Part shown: in pieces, positions 11,301 through 21,207 of the stretch
How positions within the stretch are numbered: position 1 is the stretch's first letter
How the letters are laid out: every line of letters starts with the position of its first letter
Notes under the pieces: generated by a model
The model's database searches: none
What the model saw: only the letters and a program-made list of their open reading frames with translations
What the model was told of the DNA's origin: nothing
Assembly (NCBI GenBank): GCA_034509735.1
Contig: JACGWO010000004.1
Location: forward strand, 18,829,395-18,893,394
Reading direction: 5' to 3'
DNA from: Sesamum alatum
Lineage: Eukaryota > Streptophyta > Magnoliopsida > Lamiales > Pedaliaceae
Length of the DNA: 64,000 nucleotides
Position numbers and translations under genes: made by a program

Positions 11301-11839
11301 TGTCCTTTTTAGGACCAAAATGTCTTTTCTTATGCTTCACCGGAGGAAAGATCGGATCCAAGTTCAGGCTGAGTATTGCAATGTTGGGGTCAATACCCAC
11401 TAGGTCTCGGGCTGTCCAGGCGAAAACATCTACATTCTCCTGCAAAAAAGTGGTTAGTTGCCTTGCCACCTCGGGACTTAACTCGGAGCCGATCCTAGTG
11501 GTTTTTTCGGGCTCTCCAGGTACTAGCTGAATGCTTAGCAGCTCCTCGGTGGGCTGGAGCCGAGCAGGAATCTCGTTTCCTTGCTCATCATGCTACATAG
11601 GTATGTTCCTTTACTCCCTGCTAGGCGGGGAGAGATCTACCTCCATTTCTTTCCTGCTGTCTCCTTTCACGAACTCGACATAGCATTTCCGGGCAGTGTA
11701 CAGGTAATCGGTGACTTCTCCTACCCCTGCACCGTAGGGAAATTTTAGCTCATGTGAAGGAGTTCAGGGCAGGGCTCCCTAAAATTACGTTGCAAGCTGA
11801 GGGCATGTCCACTATGAGGAAACGAATCATTTTGGTCCT

Positions 11840-12229
11840 TCAGTTGGGCTCTGCCCATAAGGATAGGGGGAGCAAGATCTGTCCCAGTGGATGTACCACC
11901 TCCCCTGCAAAGTCGTACAGTGAAGTATCTATTGGCTCCAGCGGGGTATCTCCAAACTCCATCTGCCAGTAAACCTCATAGAAGAGGATATCCGCGGAAC
12001 TGCCAGAATCCACAAAAACACGTTTAACAGTGTAGTTAGCAAGAGTAGCAGAAATAACCAAGGTGTCGTTATGAGGTAGGTGAAGTCCCTGTATATCAGC
12101 AGGTCCGAAATGGATCATAGGATCCCCTGCTGGTGCTTTATCGTCAAGTTCCATTACTGCTCTGGCGGCACAAGCGTGGGCACGCCGGGCTCTGCTGGAG
12201 TCCCCGTCAGTAGGTCCTCCTGCTATCAT
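11840..12229 (-). pseudogene. Protease region of G2 pol
   Basis: The minus strand encodes an aspartic protease-like segment: VKRVFVDSGSSADILFYEVY, with the DSG active-site triad, then MEFGDTPLEPIDTSLYDFAG. It lies between gag and RT and partly overlaps the end of the gag frame (12207-12229). Positions 11301-11839 carry the linker to RT, with breaks. Confidence 0.8.
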
Positions 12230-13867
12230 GAGAATTACCCCCTTGGCAGGGGTATTTCCGGGCTTTGCTCCTCAGCCGGAAATTTTCCCTCCTGAGCTCT
12301 CTCCTGGGAGGGTCAGCAGCCTGCTCCTCGCTGCCGAGGGAGCTGCGATGGCGGGAGCGCTCCTCCTTCTGTTCACAGCGTCGATCCTTATCGACGTAGT
12401 CCTTCAAGTAGCCGACTTGGATAAGCCGCTCTATTTCCTGTCTTAGCTGATGGCACCTGTTGGTGTCGTGTCCATATTCCCTTTGGTACCTGCAGAAATA
12501 TTTAGACATAGGCTGTTGAGGGCCCTCCTTAGAGCCTTTAGGCCACTGTAAGGTAGGGTGACAATCTATGACCATCAACATCTGTGTTGGACTAGTGATC
12601 AGTGGGATGAAGTGCTCATTCCTTGGGTCGAGGGGGTTGAACCGCCCCGGGGTTTTCCCTTACTCCGTCGAACGGAATGGGACTCACCCTCCTTCTTTTG
12701 GTCTTTACCATCCCCTTTCCTGACCAGCCAGGCATCTTCAAGGTTCATGTACTTTTTTGCACGAGCTAGCACTTCCTGAAAGCTGGCTGCAGGTTTCTTA
12801 GCCAGGGACTCGAAAAGTGGTCCTACTCGGATGCCTTGGGTGAGTGCACTGATCAGCAGCTCCTGGTGGGCTGTGGGGACCTCCAGGACGGCATTATTGA
12901 CGTTGTATGTAGGCTCTCAATGTCTCCTTCTCCTCCTGCTTGACTCCGAAAAGGCTGATAGCCGACTTCCAGTATTTCTTGCTGCTAGCAAACTGATGTA
13001 GGAAAAGGGAGCTAAATTCTGCAAAAGATCAAACTGATCCAGCTGAAAATTGGTCGAACCATTGTTGAGCAGAATCGGTTAGTGTAGTAAGAAAAACACG
13101 ACATTTAATGCCATTGGTATACCTGTGCAGCAGGGCTGCATTTTCAAACTTACGCATGTGCTCAGCCAGACCAGTAGTGTCATTGTAAGAAGGTAGATGG
13201 AAAGGTGCTCGAAAATGAGCAGGGAGCTCTTCAGCCATAAAGTCCTCGCTGAACGGGATGTCGCAAGCCGCTGGCAAAGTGCCTTTGGCTACCTGTTGGC
13301 GTAGCTCGACCATCTCCTTCCTCAGGGCTGGCCAAATTTCTGGAGGCTGAAACGGGGCTATCTCCTTGTTGGTAGAGCCAATTGGGAGGGATGTCCTGCT
13401 GCTGTCCAGCGGGGATCTGTTCGTCCATCGGTTGACTTCCTGGAGTCATTCCTCGCTCCTGCTGGGAAGAGGGCCCTGCGCCACTTGCTTGGGAACCGCG
13501 GTAAGCTGAGTGAATAATTTCCAAGATGAACTAGCGTAGGGGTTCGTACAAGAGCAGATCCAGAATGGCCGGAACAGCAATGGGGTTGAGCACTGGAGCC
13601 GGTTGAACTCCGCCCTGGGGGCGGTGACATTAACTGGAGGAGGAAGGACGACTACCTAAGCAGGTGGTATACTAGCAGGCGCAAGAGGGGCCGTCGCTGG
13701 AGCGGGGAACTCGGCGGCTGGGGGGCCATTGCTCGGAGCAGGGTCACTAGCTGGAGGGGGAGTGTTGTCCGCGCTCCTCATCTGTTTAGCAGGTAGGACA
13801 GCGGGTCCTACCGCGGTAGGGAAAAAGGCTTCTCCTGAGAAGGATCCAGGTTATCAGAATCAGTCAT
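12207..13867 (-). pseudogene. gag of G2
   Basis: The likely start is ATG at 13867 (MTDSDNLDPSQEKPFSLP), 24 bases inside the primer-binding site; a stop follows at once, so the frame is broken early. Next come a Pro/Ala-rich stretch, a Gln/Ser-rich segment (13231-13524) and a capsid core (CRVFLTTLTDSAQQWFDQF, 13029-13313). A zinc knuckle (CRYQREYGHDTNRCHQ, spacing C-x6-H-x4-C plus an upstream Cys region) lies at about 12470-12510. Several frame changes separate these pieces. Confidence 0.8.
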
Positions 13868-13890
13868 TTCTCATGTCAAAACTCAAGTGT

Positions 13891-13907
13891 TCCCACAGAC
13901 GGCGCTA
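13891..13907 (-). other. Primer-binding site of G2
   Basis: Minus-strand TTAGCGCCGTCTGTGGGA lies directly after the 5' LTR end. The GCGCCGTCTGTGGGA core is the common plant gypsy primer site, complementary to a tRNA 3' end. Confidence 0.8.
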
Positions 13908-13908
13908 A

Positions 13909-14688
13909 TTATGCGTACCGGGGTCCAGTAGCACCACAAAATGTCGAGGGATCTTCCTGAAAGTCCCAAGATTGGAGGAGAGACTAACCTGCAAAGAGGG
14001 GTTAGCACTCCAATGCTTAAGTCAGTAATGTTCGATTTAAAATAAATAAAGAACACTTGAGAAAGATGAGAATAATGTTGAAAGGGATGTGATAATATGC
14101 TGAATTTAGATAATTTCGTGTGTAAAAGATAGGATAAATGTTACTTGAGAGTTTTCAAAATAGTGAACTTGTGAGATGTTCAACCTGTCAGATGACTGCA
14201 CAGTGTATCCCTTTTATAGCCAGTGTTGAACCAGATTTCGGAGGATAGTTTTTAATTTCCGTATACCGTTGGAAAGCCTAAAGAGTCAGATTCCTAACTG
14301 AACAAACCGCGCGTGAATCGAACTTGAATTGGTGAAGATATATCCATTTGAGTGGACCTTGCCACATCTGCCAGATTTTTGAGAATGTAGTTACCAGCTG
14401 AGAAACATCCGGATTCTAGCCAATCTACAAGGAATCTGGATGAGATCTTTTAACATGACGTGGATTTAGGTGTTGGCTAGCTGTACAACATGGAATTCAA
14501 GCTGTTCGATGGCTGGGCTTGCTGTACGGGCCTTTTCCATGGGCCTGCCAGATTAGTGTTTACAATTGGGTTTTATATATGGAATAAATCTTACTTCTGG
14601 GCCTGGTGGTGTCGGCCTGTTGGGCTGCCCAGCCTGGGGGCCTGCTCCTAGCTCTTGGGCTAGCCCGGTGGATTTTGAGGGGGCATCA
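13909..14688 (-). repeat. 5' LTR of G2
   Basis: This is the 780-base partner of 3631-4416. It starts (minus strand) TGATGCCCCCTCAAAATCC at 14688. The right flank is the target duplication GGCAC. Confidence 0.9.
14210..14219 (-). promoter_or_regulatory. Putative TATA box in the G2 5' LTR
   Basis: Minus-strand CTATAAAAGG. The same motif is present in the other LTR at 3935-3944. It would drive the element's RNA toward lower coordinates. Confidence 0.45.
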
Positions 14689-14693
14689 GGCAC

Positions 14694-14780
14694 CTTCCCT
14701 GCTAGTGAACCAATCTGCTGGTAACCAGCTGGGCTTCTTGGCTTTGGGCTTGGATTCCATGAAGGATTTTGGGGGCATCA
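14694..14780 (-). repeat. 5' LTR of G1, right part
   Basis: After the second GGCAC the sequence continues to GGATTTTGGGGGCATCA at 14780. This is the same terminus as the G2 LTR (minus strand TGATGCCCCCAAAATCC). It completes the LTR interrupted at 3630. The outer flank is TCAGC. Confidence 0.75.
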
Positions 14781-16512
14781 TCAGCTAATAATACCCCTAA
14801 ATTGGTTACTTTTCTTTCTTTATTTCTTTATTTCTTTCTTCTTCTTTTGTTATTTGAAATGTTATGTGTTGATTTATATATATATATATATATTATTTAT
14901 AATATATTTTAAAATACAAAAAAATATTTATTATATACACACAAAAATAACGTGCCACAACAACTAATTAAAAAAAAAATTACAGTAACATAGGTTTATC
15001 AGATCACCTGTTTTCCATGAGGCCACCATGCATTTTCTCTTTGCTTTCTTATAATTTGTGGCCCACAACAAGAGGCGGAAAGTGGACCCATCCATTCACC
15101 ATGGGATTACAGATCAGGAATAGTGGGCGGAATACACCAATCATCCAATCCGTTGAATTAAATAGCGGGCCGAGTTTTTTTTATTTAAATATTTAAATTG
15201 GGAAATTGTCGGGTTCTCTGTCACTTCTCGATAAATCAAAATATCATGTACACATTGTTTTTGTACACAACCCTACACTAATAAAAGGTCCAAGATGGAT
15301 TTACAAAAGGTGGGCTAGAACAAAAAGAGCACAATGATTTTGGGAGCCCAAGTGGCAGGCTGGCGGTTTTGGAGCCCAAGAATCGGCAGCCCAGTACTGT
15401 TTCCGAGTGGTCGATCAGTTCAGCCCAGCGAGGAGAGGAGTCCAGGTGCTGTGGAGGCCCAGCGGATGGTCGATGTGTGCCCATGTGTGCGGTCCAGTGT
15501 GCGGCCTAGGGTGATGAGGTCGCCCAGGATGACGTATCACGGGTTGCAACATTGTTAGCCTAATCCGGCTACTTCACATTTACACACTTCCACCCGCTTC
15601 GAGCGGTCGTGGTTTTGATTCCTATAAATATAAGGTGTTTAGTCTATTTTCATAATAATTTGTGTATATTATTTCTTTAATTACGTTAAAGTTGATGTTA
15701 GTAAATTTAGAATTATTATTGTACTGTATATTGAAATTTATAATAGTATGTTGGTTGTTTTGAAAAGCTCGTTGTATTTTCAATAAAAAGTTACGATAAA
15801 TTACAACTACCTCCCCTGAGATGTGGCATAATTATAAATATCCTCTCGTTGTTTGAAAAATTATAAATACCCCCCTCAAATTAAAAATAATTATGTAGTT
15901 CCTAAACGGATGTGTAAAAAGTACTATTTTATCCTTGCTGATTTTTTTATTTTTTCAAAAAAAGAATATAGAATGGGTAAAATAAATAATACATAGAGAA
16001 TATTAATTCATAAAATAGTTAAGAAAATTCTAGAAAGTACATAAAAATTTAACTTATTGTGCAAAATGCACTTTGGATAATTCATTACAAAAATTGGATT
16101 GAAACTTAATTGAATGAGTTTGTTGTTAGACGGACGTTAAAATTAGAGTGGCATTTATCTTTTCCTAAAAATAATAAGAAAATATTTTTACTTATGTCAA
16201 ATCTCAAAAAAAATAATTGTAATTTACCCAAACAATTAATAGATTTGTCATTAATCTCGCGGTGCACGACTGTACGATACCTTCTCTTGTCATGGGCTTT
16301 TACAACACAAATCAAATAAAAACAAAATTATGAATAATAGTGAATCAAGAATATAAACGGGTTGGGTTTTGGACGGATTTATCAAAACGTGAAATCCGAC
16401 CACTAAGAATTTTTGGACCTAGAACCTGATCCGTCCAGATATTTTGGGCTTGAAACATGACCCTGTAATACTTTGGACCAGTTCCTATGGGTACAAACCC
16501 AATAATTCAAGC
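14781..16512. other. AT-rich intergenic DNA
   Basis: No gene is visible. There is a short TA repeat at about 14876-14893. Positions 15806-15945 (CTACCTCCCCTGAGATGTGG, then ATAAATACCCCCCTC) look like one end of the foldback family found intact at 52917-53773; I could not find its partner end. A moderately GC-rich stretch at 15340-15545 is unassigned. Confidence 0.5.
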
Positions 16513-17757
16513 TAGGAGTACAAACGAGTCGAATTCGGCCAAAATTTTTAGCTCAGCTTGAGCTCGAGCTTGACGAGCCTGAAAAGGTAGGCTCGAGCTT
16601 GACGAGCCTAAGCACGAGCTCGCGTTCGACCTCGAGCTTGCTCACGAGCTCAATTTTCTTTTTTTTTTTTTTTTCATTTTTCTTGAAACAAATTTAGCTG
16701 TTGTGTTGTTGGCACTCAAATCGAAAATTTAAAATTTGAGCAATAAGTGATTCAAGCAATAGAATATTTAAAAGTGCAAAATGTGAGTAAATATAACTAC
16801 ATATATAAAAGAAATTCAGAAAGCTTCCTTTTTTATTATATGACTTGAAAATATTTTTGTTATATATCTAATATTGGTTTAATAGTGATAATTAGTAATA
16901 ATATAGAAAATATACTTCAAATTATCTAAATAATTGGAAGTTATATATTTATCAAATTGCAAAAATATATTTGTGTAGATAAAGATTTTTATTAATATTA
17001 TGTAATCTATTAATTTTAATAAAATAAATAAACGTCAGTTATATTCTGAAAGTAAAATGAGAATGGTCATGAATATACGTTCTTAAATGTTTTTTATATA
17101 ATTAAATTATACGAAATTAAAATAAGAAATCAAATAGTACTTCATACTTATTATGTGTATATAAATATAGTGAGATAACAATGAAAAATAAGTAAAATCG
17201 TTCAACCATCATTATTATTATTATTATTATCAATCAATTCATGGGAATCACCAAATTTCAACATGAGTTATAAGCAATAAAATATATCACATACTATGGC
17301 TCTTGGTATAAATACTCAGAAATAAATATAAAAAAATATAAATTAATTGTTAAAACTTGTTAATTTACAAACGTGCTTGAGGTATAACCATAAAATTCAT
17401 ATTCATTATACTAAATAATTATTTAAAAAAAACAACTATCAAAACTTACTAAATTATGATTAATCTTATTTTTAGATAGATATTAGATAATATAAATAAA
17501 AGTACCATAGTTTATTACTATATAAAATTAAAAATATGAGATATTGATTATTAATTCTAATATATGGTGAATTTTTAATATAAACTTGATATAATATTAA
17601 AAATATAGTTATTTTTATAAAAGTACTTTTAGAAAAATTTAAAAAAAAAATAAAATAAAATAAAAGAAAAAGCTTGCGAGCTCACAAACAAAAATAGTTG
17701 AGCTCGAGCTTGAGTCGAGCTTGAAATTGAACCTGCTCCACTCGACTTGCACCCCTA
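16513..17757. mobile_element. hAT-like non-autonomous element
   Basis: The left end (TAGGAGTACAAACGAGTCGA, then repeated GAGCTCGAGCTTGACGAGCC) and the right end (GTTGAGCTCGAGCTTGAGTC ... CTCGACTTGCACCCCTA) are inverted copies rich in GAGCTCGAGC. The flanks ATTCAAGC and GTTCGAGC agree at 6 of 8 bases, as an eroded 8-bp target duplication would. The interior is AT-rich with no transposase. Confidence 0.6.
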
Positions 17758-18197
17758 GTTCGAGCACAAGACTTCTTTATAAGATGTCACGTGTTCGAAC
17801 TCTGTGTTTGCATGTTTTGAATGCGTGTGAGTGTTCAAATATATATATACATGTATATATTGAACTCGAGAACTAACCCATTTCGAATACAATAAGGTTC
17901 GACCCACTAGATTCAATTTAGAAATTTTCAATATTAAAAATATTAAAAAAATAATACTACCATAACTTTATAAATACGAGCCAATATTATTATCAAAAAA
18001 TACATATTTTTTTCAAAATTTATATATACATGTTTTAGGCTCTAAAAGTATTAAAAACATTCAAAACATATGGTACTTACGAAAACATTAAATACACTCC
18101 CTAGAAGTATTTTTAAGGTAGCATTTACCCCGCAAACTAACATAATGTAACACTTATCCTATGCAATTAAATATTTAGACAATACCGTCCTTATATC

Positions 18198-19207
18198 CAA
18201 TGTTTTTAAACTCGGACCGGACCGGCCGGTTCAACCGGTCCGGATGAGGGTGTATGAACCAGGGAGGTCAAACTCGGAGTGGACCATCCGTAAAAACCGG
18301 TAAACACCGGAACCATCAACCTGGTTCATTAAAAAAATAGAAGAGAGCAGGCGACGGTGGCGGATTCTTCAACAACGTCGGCGGCGGCGGCAACTTCTTC
18401 AACAGCAGCGGCGGCTTCTCAACAGCAGCGGCGACAAAATAGAAATTTTCTTCAATGGCAACGCACTGTGAGGAAATTGTTTGAGGTTTGAATCCGGCGA
18501 AAATGAGGAAGAAGAAGAAGAAGAAAATGGTGGAAATCTACTGTTTTGATGGTAGTTTAAGAGGAGAAAGAATTAGCATGAGGAAGAAGAAGAGAAACAG
18601 TGATGTAAAAAAAGAAGAGAGAGAGAGACTTTGCATATATGAGAACTTGAATCTAGCTATATCCTAATTTAATTCCTTTCTTGTTGTTATTTTCTTAATT
18701 TGATTTCTTTATTATTATTATTTCCTTAATTTGATTCTTTTATTATTGTTATCAATTTTCATAATTATTATTAATTGATAAATTTTTCTGTTTTTAATCT
18801 TAATTTCTATTAGTTTTTATAGTTAAATTTTTAACCAAGTTGATTGTTTTTTTTAATAGAGTTGAATTTTCTACTTTATAAATTTGAAAAAATAAATTAT
18901 AATATTTAATATATTATTGTTATTAACTGTATTCATTCTATAAATTTGAATTTATTTTTGTATATTTTTTTATTAAATCTTATTATTGTTAATTGAAAAG
19001 AATTTATTTAGAAATTTTTGAAAGTTTCTTAATTAAATACATTTTTTTTGACAAATAATCAATTAATATATAAGGTATTCATATGCTATATATATACGTA
19101 TATAATATAGTTCGGGTCAATTGATTTTTTCAATCCGGTTCAATCGGTTGGACCAGTGACCCAATAATTTATCCGGTTCGATTACCAGTCCGATTTTCAA
19201 AACATTG
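18198..19207. mobile_element. hAT-type MITE with 8-bp target duplication
   Basis: The element is 1010 bases. The ends are inverted: CAATGTTTTTAAACTCGGAC on the left and, reversed, CAATGTTTTGAAAATCGGAC on the right. Subterminal GGTTCAACCGG/CCGGTTCAATCGG repeats follow. The flanking 8-bp duplication CTTATATC (18190-18197 and 19208-19215) is perfect, as for hAT elements. No transposase is present. Positions 18345-18610 are GC- and AG-rich, unlike the rest. Confidence 0.85.
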
Positions 19208-19213
19208 CTTATA

Positions 19214-19506
19214 TCTATACTATATTTTAAGGAAGAACACCTCTCTTTTGTCTCTCCCTTTTTTGATCTGTTTTTTTAGATATAATTTTTTTTTTTATTT
19301 TCTCATCTAATTCCCACCTCCCCATTATCTTTTAATAGTTATTTTTATAAAATGTTCATTCAATTTCTTGTCATCATTTTTTATTAAATCTAATATTAAT
19401 TTATTATTTTGTACATATTTTATTAAATAATAAAAATTTCTAAATATTTTATTTTAAATAATATTATAAAAATTACACACATGTAGGGTGTGCCACAAAC
19501 TACTAG
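19214..19506 (+). mobile_element. Helitron-like non-autonomous element
   Basis: The 5' end TCTATACTATATTTTAAGGA follows an A. The 3' end GTAGGGTGTGCCACAAACTACTAG is followed by T. TC...CTRR termini placed between A and T, without target duplication or inverted repeats, are the Helitron pattern. A second eroded copy of the 3' end (TGTAGGGTGTGCTAT) lies near 19600. No RepHel gene is present. Confidence 0.6.
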
Positions 19507-19528
19507 TATATATATATATATATATATT
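19507..19528. repeat. (TA)n microsatellite
   Basis: About eleven TA dinucleotides directly follow the Helitron-like 3' end. Confidence 0.85.
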
Positions 19529-19646
19529 TGGAGTTCAAAGAATTTATTTAACATTTAGTATTTTAAATAAATTAAAACATAATTAGTAAGTTGCGCAAAT
19601 GTAGGGTGTGCTATCTTAAAAACAGTTTAGAAAGACAATGTATTTA

Positions 19647-20567
19647 AGAGTAAAATTTATTTTGGTACCCGAGTTTTGTCAATAATGCTACTTTGATACA
19701 TGAGTAATTACAAATGACTCAATTAGTACTCGAGTTTCACAACTAATGTCATTTTGAGACATGAGTAATTGCAAATGACTTAATTAGTACCCGAGTTTCA
19801 CCATTAATATCATTTTGGTACCCACTTCATATTTTTTATTTATTTTTTCTATTATATTTTTATATAATGCCCATTTACCCTTAGTAATATACCAAAAAAA
19901 ATTTTTGCATAAATTTCTATTGATAAATTTTTATTATGACCCATATTTGGTTATCAAAATTATTATATTTTAATTTTAATTAATACTATCTACTATCATT
20001 ATCTCTCAATATATGTATTAAAAATATTATTATCAATTAACTTATGTTAATAGTCAAGTCACGGGGAATCAAAGTTTTCATCGTCAAAGGTATTTTTTTC
20101 ATTTCATCGAAATATTAAAATTTGATTGCAAAACTTAGATATAGAGTCAAAAGTTTCAATTTTAGTTTATAAATTTTCAAAAAATTTAGAATGCAAATTT
20201 AACTTTTATATGGTTGCAATGCATTTTGACTCATTTTATAATATTGATAAATAAGTGAGTAGAAAAAATTAATGAAATATTATTATTTTGTTCACATTTT
20301 TTTAATACATTTATTTTTTTATTTATTATCTAAGGTAAAATGGTCATTATATAAAAATAATAATAAATAAAATAAATAAAAAACATCAACTGGGTATCAA
20401 AATAATATTAATGGTGAAACTCGGGTACTAATTAAGTCATTTATAATTATTCGTGTACCAAAGTAATATTAATATCATAACTCGGGTACTAATTGAGCCA
20501 TTTGTAATTACTCAGGTATCAAAATGACATTAATAACAAAACTCGGGTGTCAAAATAAATTTTACTC
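19647..20567. mobile_element. Foldback MITE (Mutator-like) with 9-bp target duplication
   Basis: The element is about 921 bases. The left arm (19647-19880) and right arm (20335-20567) are long inverted copies of each other: GAGTAAAATTTATTTTGGTA against its reverse complement at the right end. The flanks carry the perfect 9-bp direct repeat ATGTATTTA (19638-19646 and 20568-20576), the size made by Mutator-like transposases. Within each arm a unit of roughly 69 bases (ACTCGAGTTTCACAACTAAT-like) is repeated two to three times. There is no coding sequence. Confidence 0.88.
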
Positions 20568-20576
20568 ATGTATTTA

Positions 20577-21207
20577 ACCTTAAATAAGATCTGCACACTT
20601 TTTCATATACTATAAATATACATCGTATAACTACATATAACTATGTAAAGGACCAAATTCGGATCGAATTTGGATCCAAAACACCCATACCACAAGACCC
20701 GTTTATAGTTTCAAAACCAACCCCAAGTGTGCGGGCCCGAGGCCGGGTCCAAATCTAACCAAACTCGCTTCTGTTTGCTAAGGAGCTGAGATCAGTAAAC
20801 CAAAATTTACAAGACCAAATGTAACAGTCACCAAACAAAGCATATTCCTGATAAGAATCCTCAAGCAACAATCAGAACATAAATTTTCTTTGCCGGACAG
20901 GAAACTGATTCACACAGGTTAAAGACCTCGATTTCCAGATTGTGCCCGTGGCCAGTTTGTCGATGGCCAAGCAGAATCAGAGGATAAATATAATAAAAAA
21001 AAAATTATATTACAATAACTGAATCCAGAATCCATGAATTTTCGACACTAAAAATAAGTAAAACACACCGAATCTTTATAAGAATAAGAAAGACATCTAA
21101 AGTGAAGACATTGGAACAATGATACCAACCCCGTCAGTGGGAGAAACTTCTAACATGTCAATATCCACAATCAAGACGCCCAGTAGTCAGCCTGAATTAG
21201 TAGCTTA
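20577..21207 (-). other. 3' flank and 3' UTR of the RNA-binding-protein gene
   Basis: This lies downstream (minus strand) of the stop codon at 21208. I see no canonical AATAAA on the minus strand, so the polyadenylation site is unassigned. Positions 20660-20770 have a GC-richer stretch (CCCGAGGCCGGGTCC) that may be part of an old repeat. Confidence 0.45.

Larger units (their letters stand above)
3631..14688 (-). mobile_element. Complete Ty3/gypsy retrotransposon G2 (Tat-like), 11.06 kb
   Basis: The element runs on the minus strand. The 5' LTR is 13909-14688, the primer-binding site 13891-13907, gag 12207-13867, then protease, reverse transcriptase, RNase H and integrase down to 8369. A long 3' non-pol region follows, then a polypurine tract at 4417-4431 and the 3' LTR at 3631-4416. 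Both flanks carry the 5-bp target duplication GGCAC (3626-3630 and 14689-14693), which fixes the borders. The LTRs differ visibly (about 10 % by eye), so this is not a recent insertion. The gag-protease-RT-RNase H-IN order and the antisense ORF downstream of pol are typical of the Tat lineage. All genes carry breaks. Confidence 0.93.

Noticed and set aside
15545..15640. Possible tRNA or SINE promoter box (GGTTTTGATTCC)
   Set aside because: No matching A box, acceptor stem or poly-A end was found. The B-box match is poor.
17757..17830. SINE-like B box (GTGTTCGAACTC) next to the hAT-like element
   Set aside because: No A box at the expected distance and no target duplication could be seen. Too little to call.
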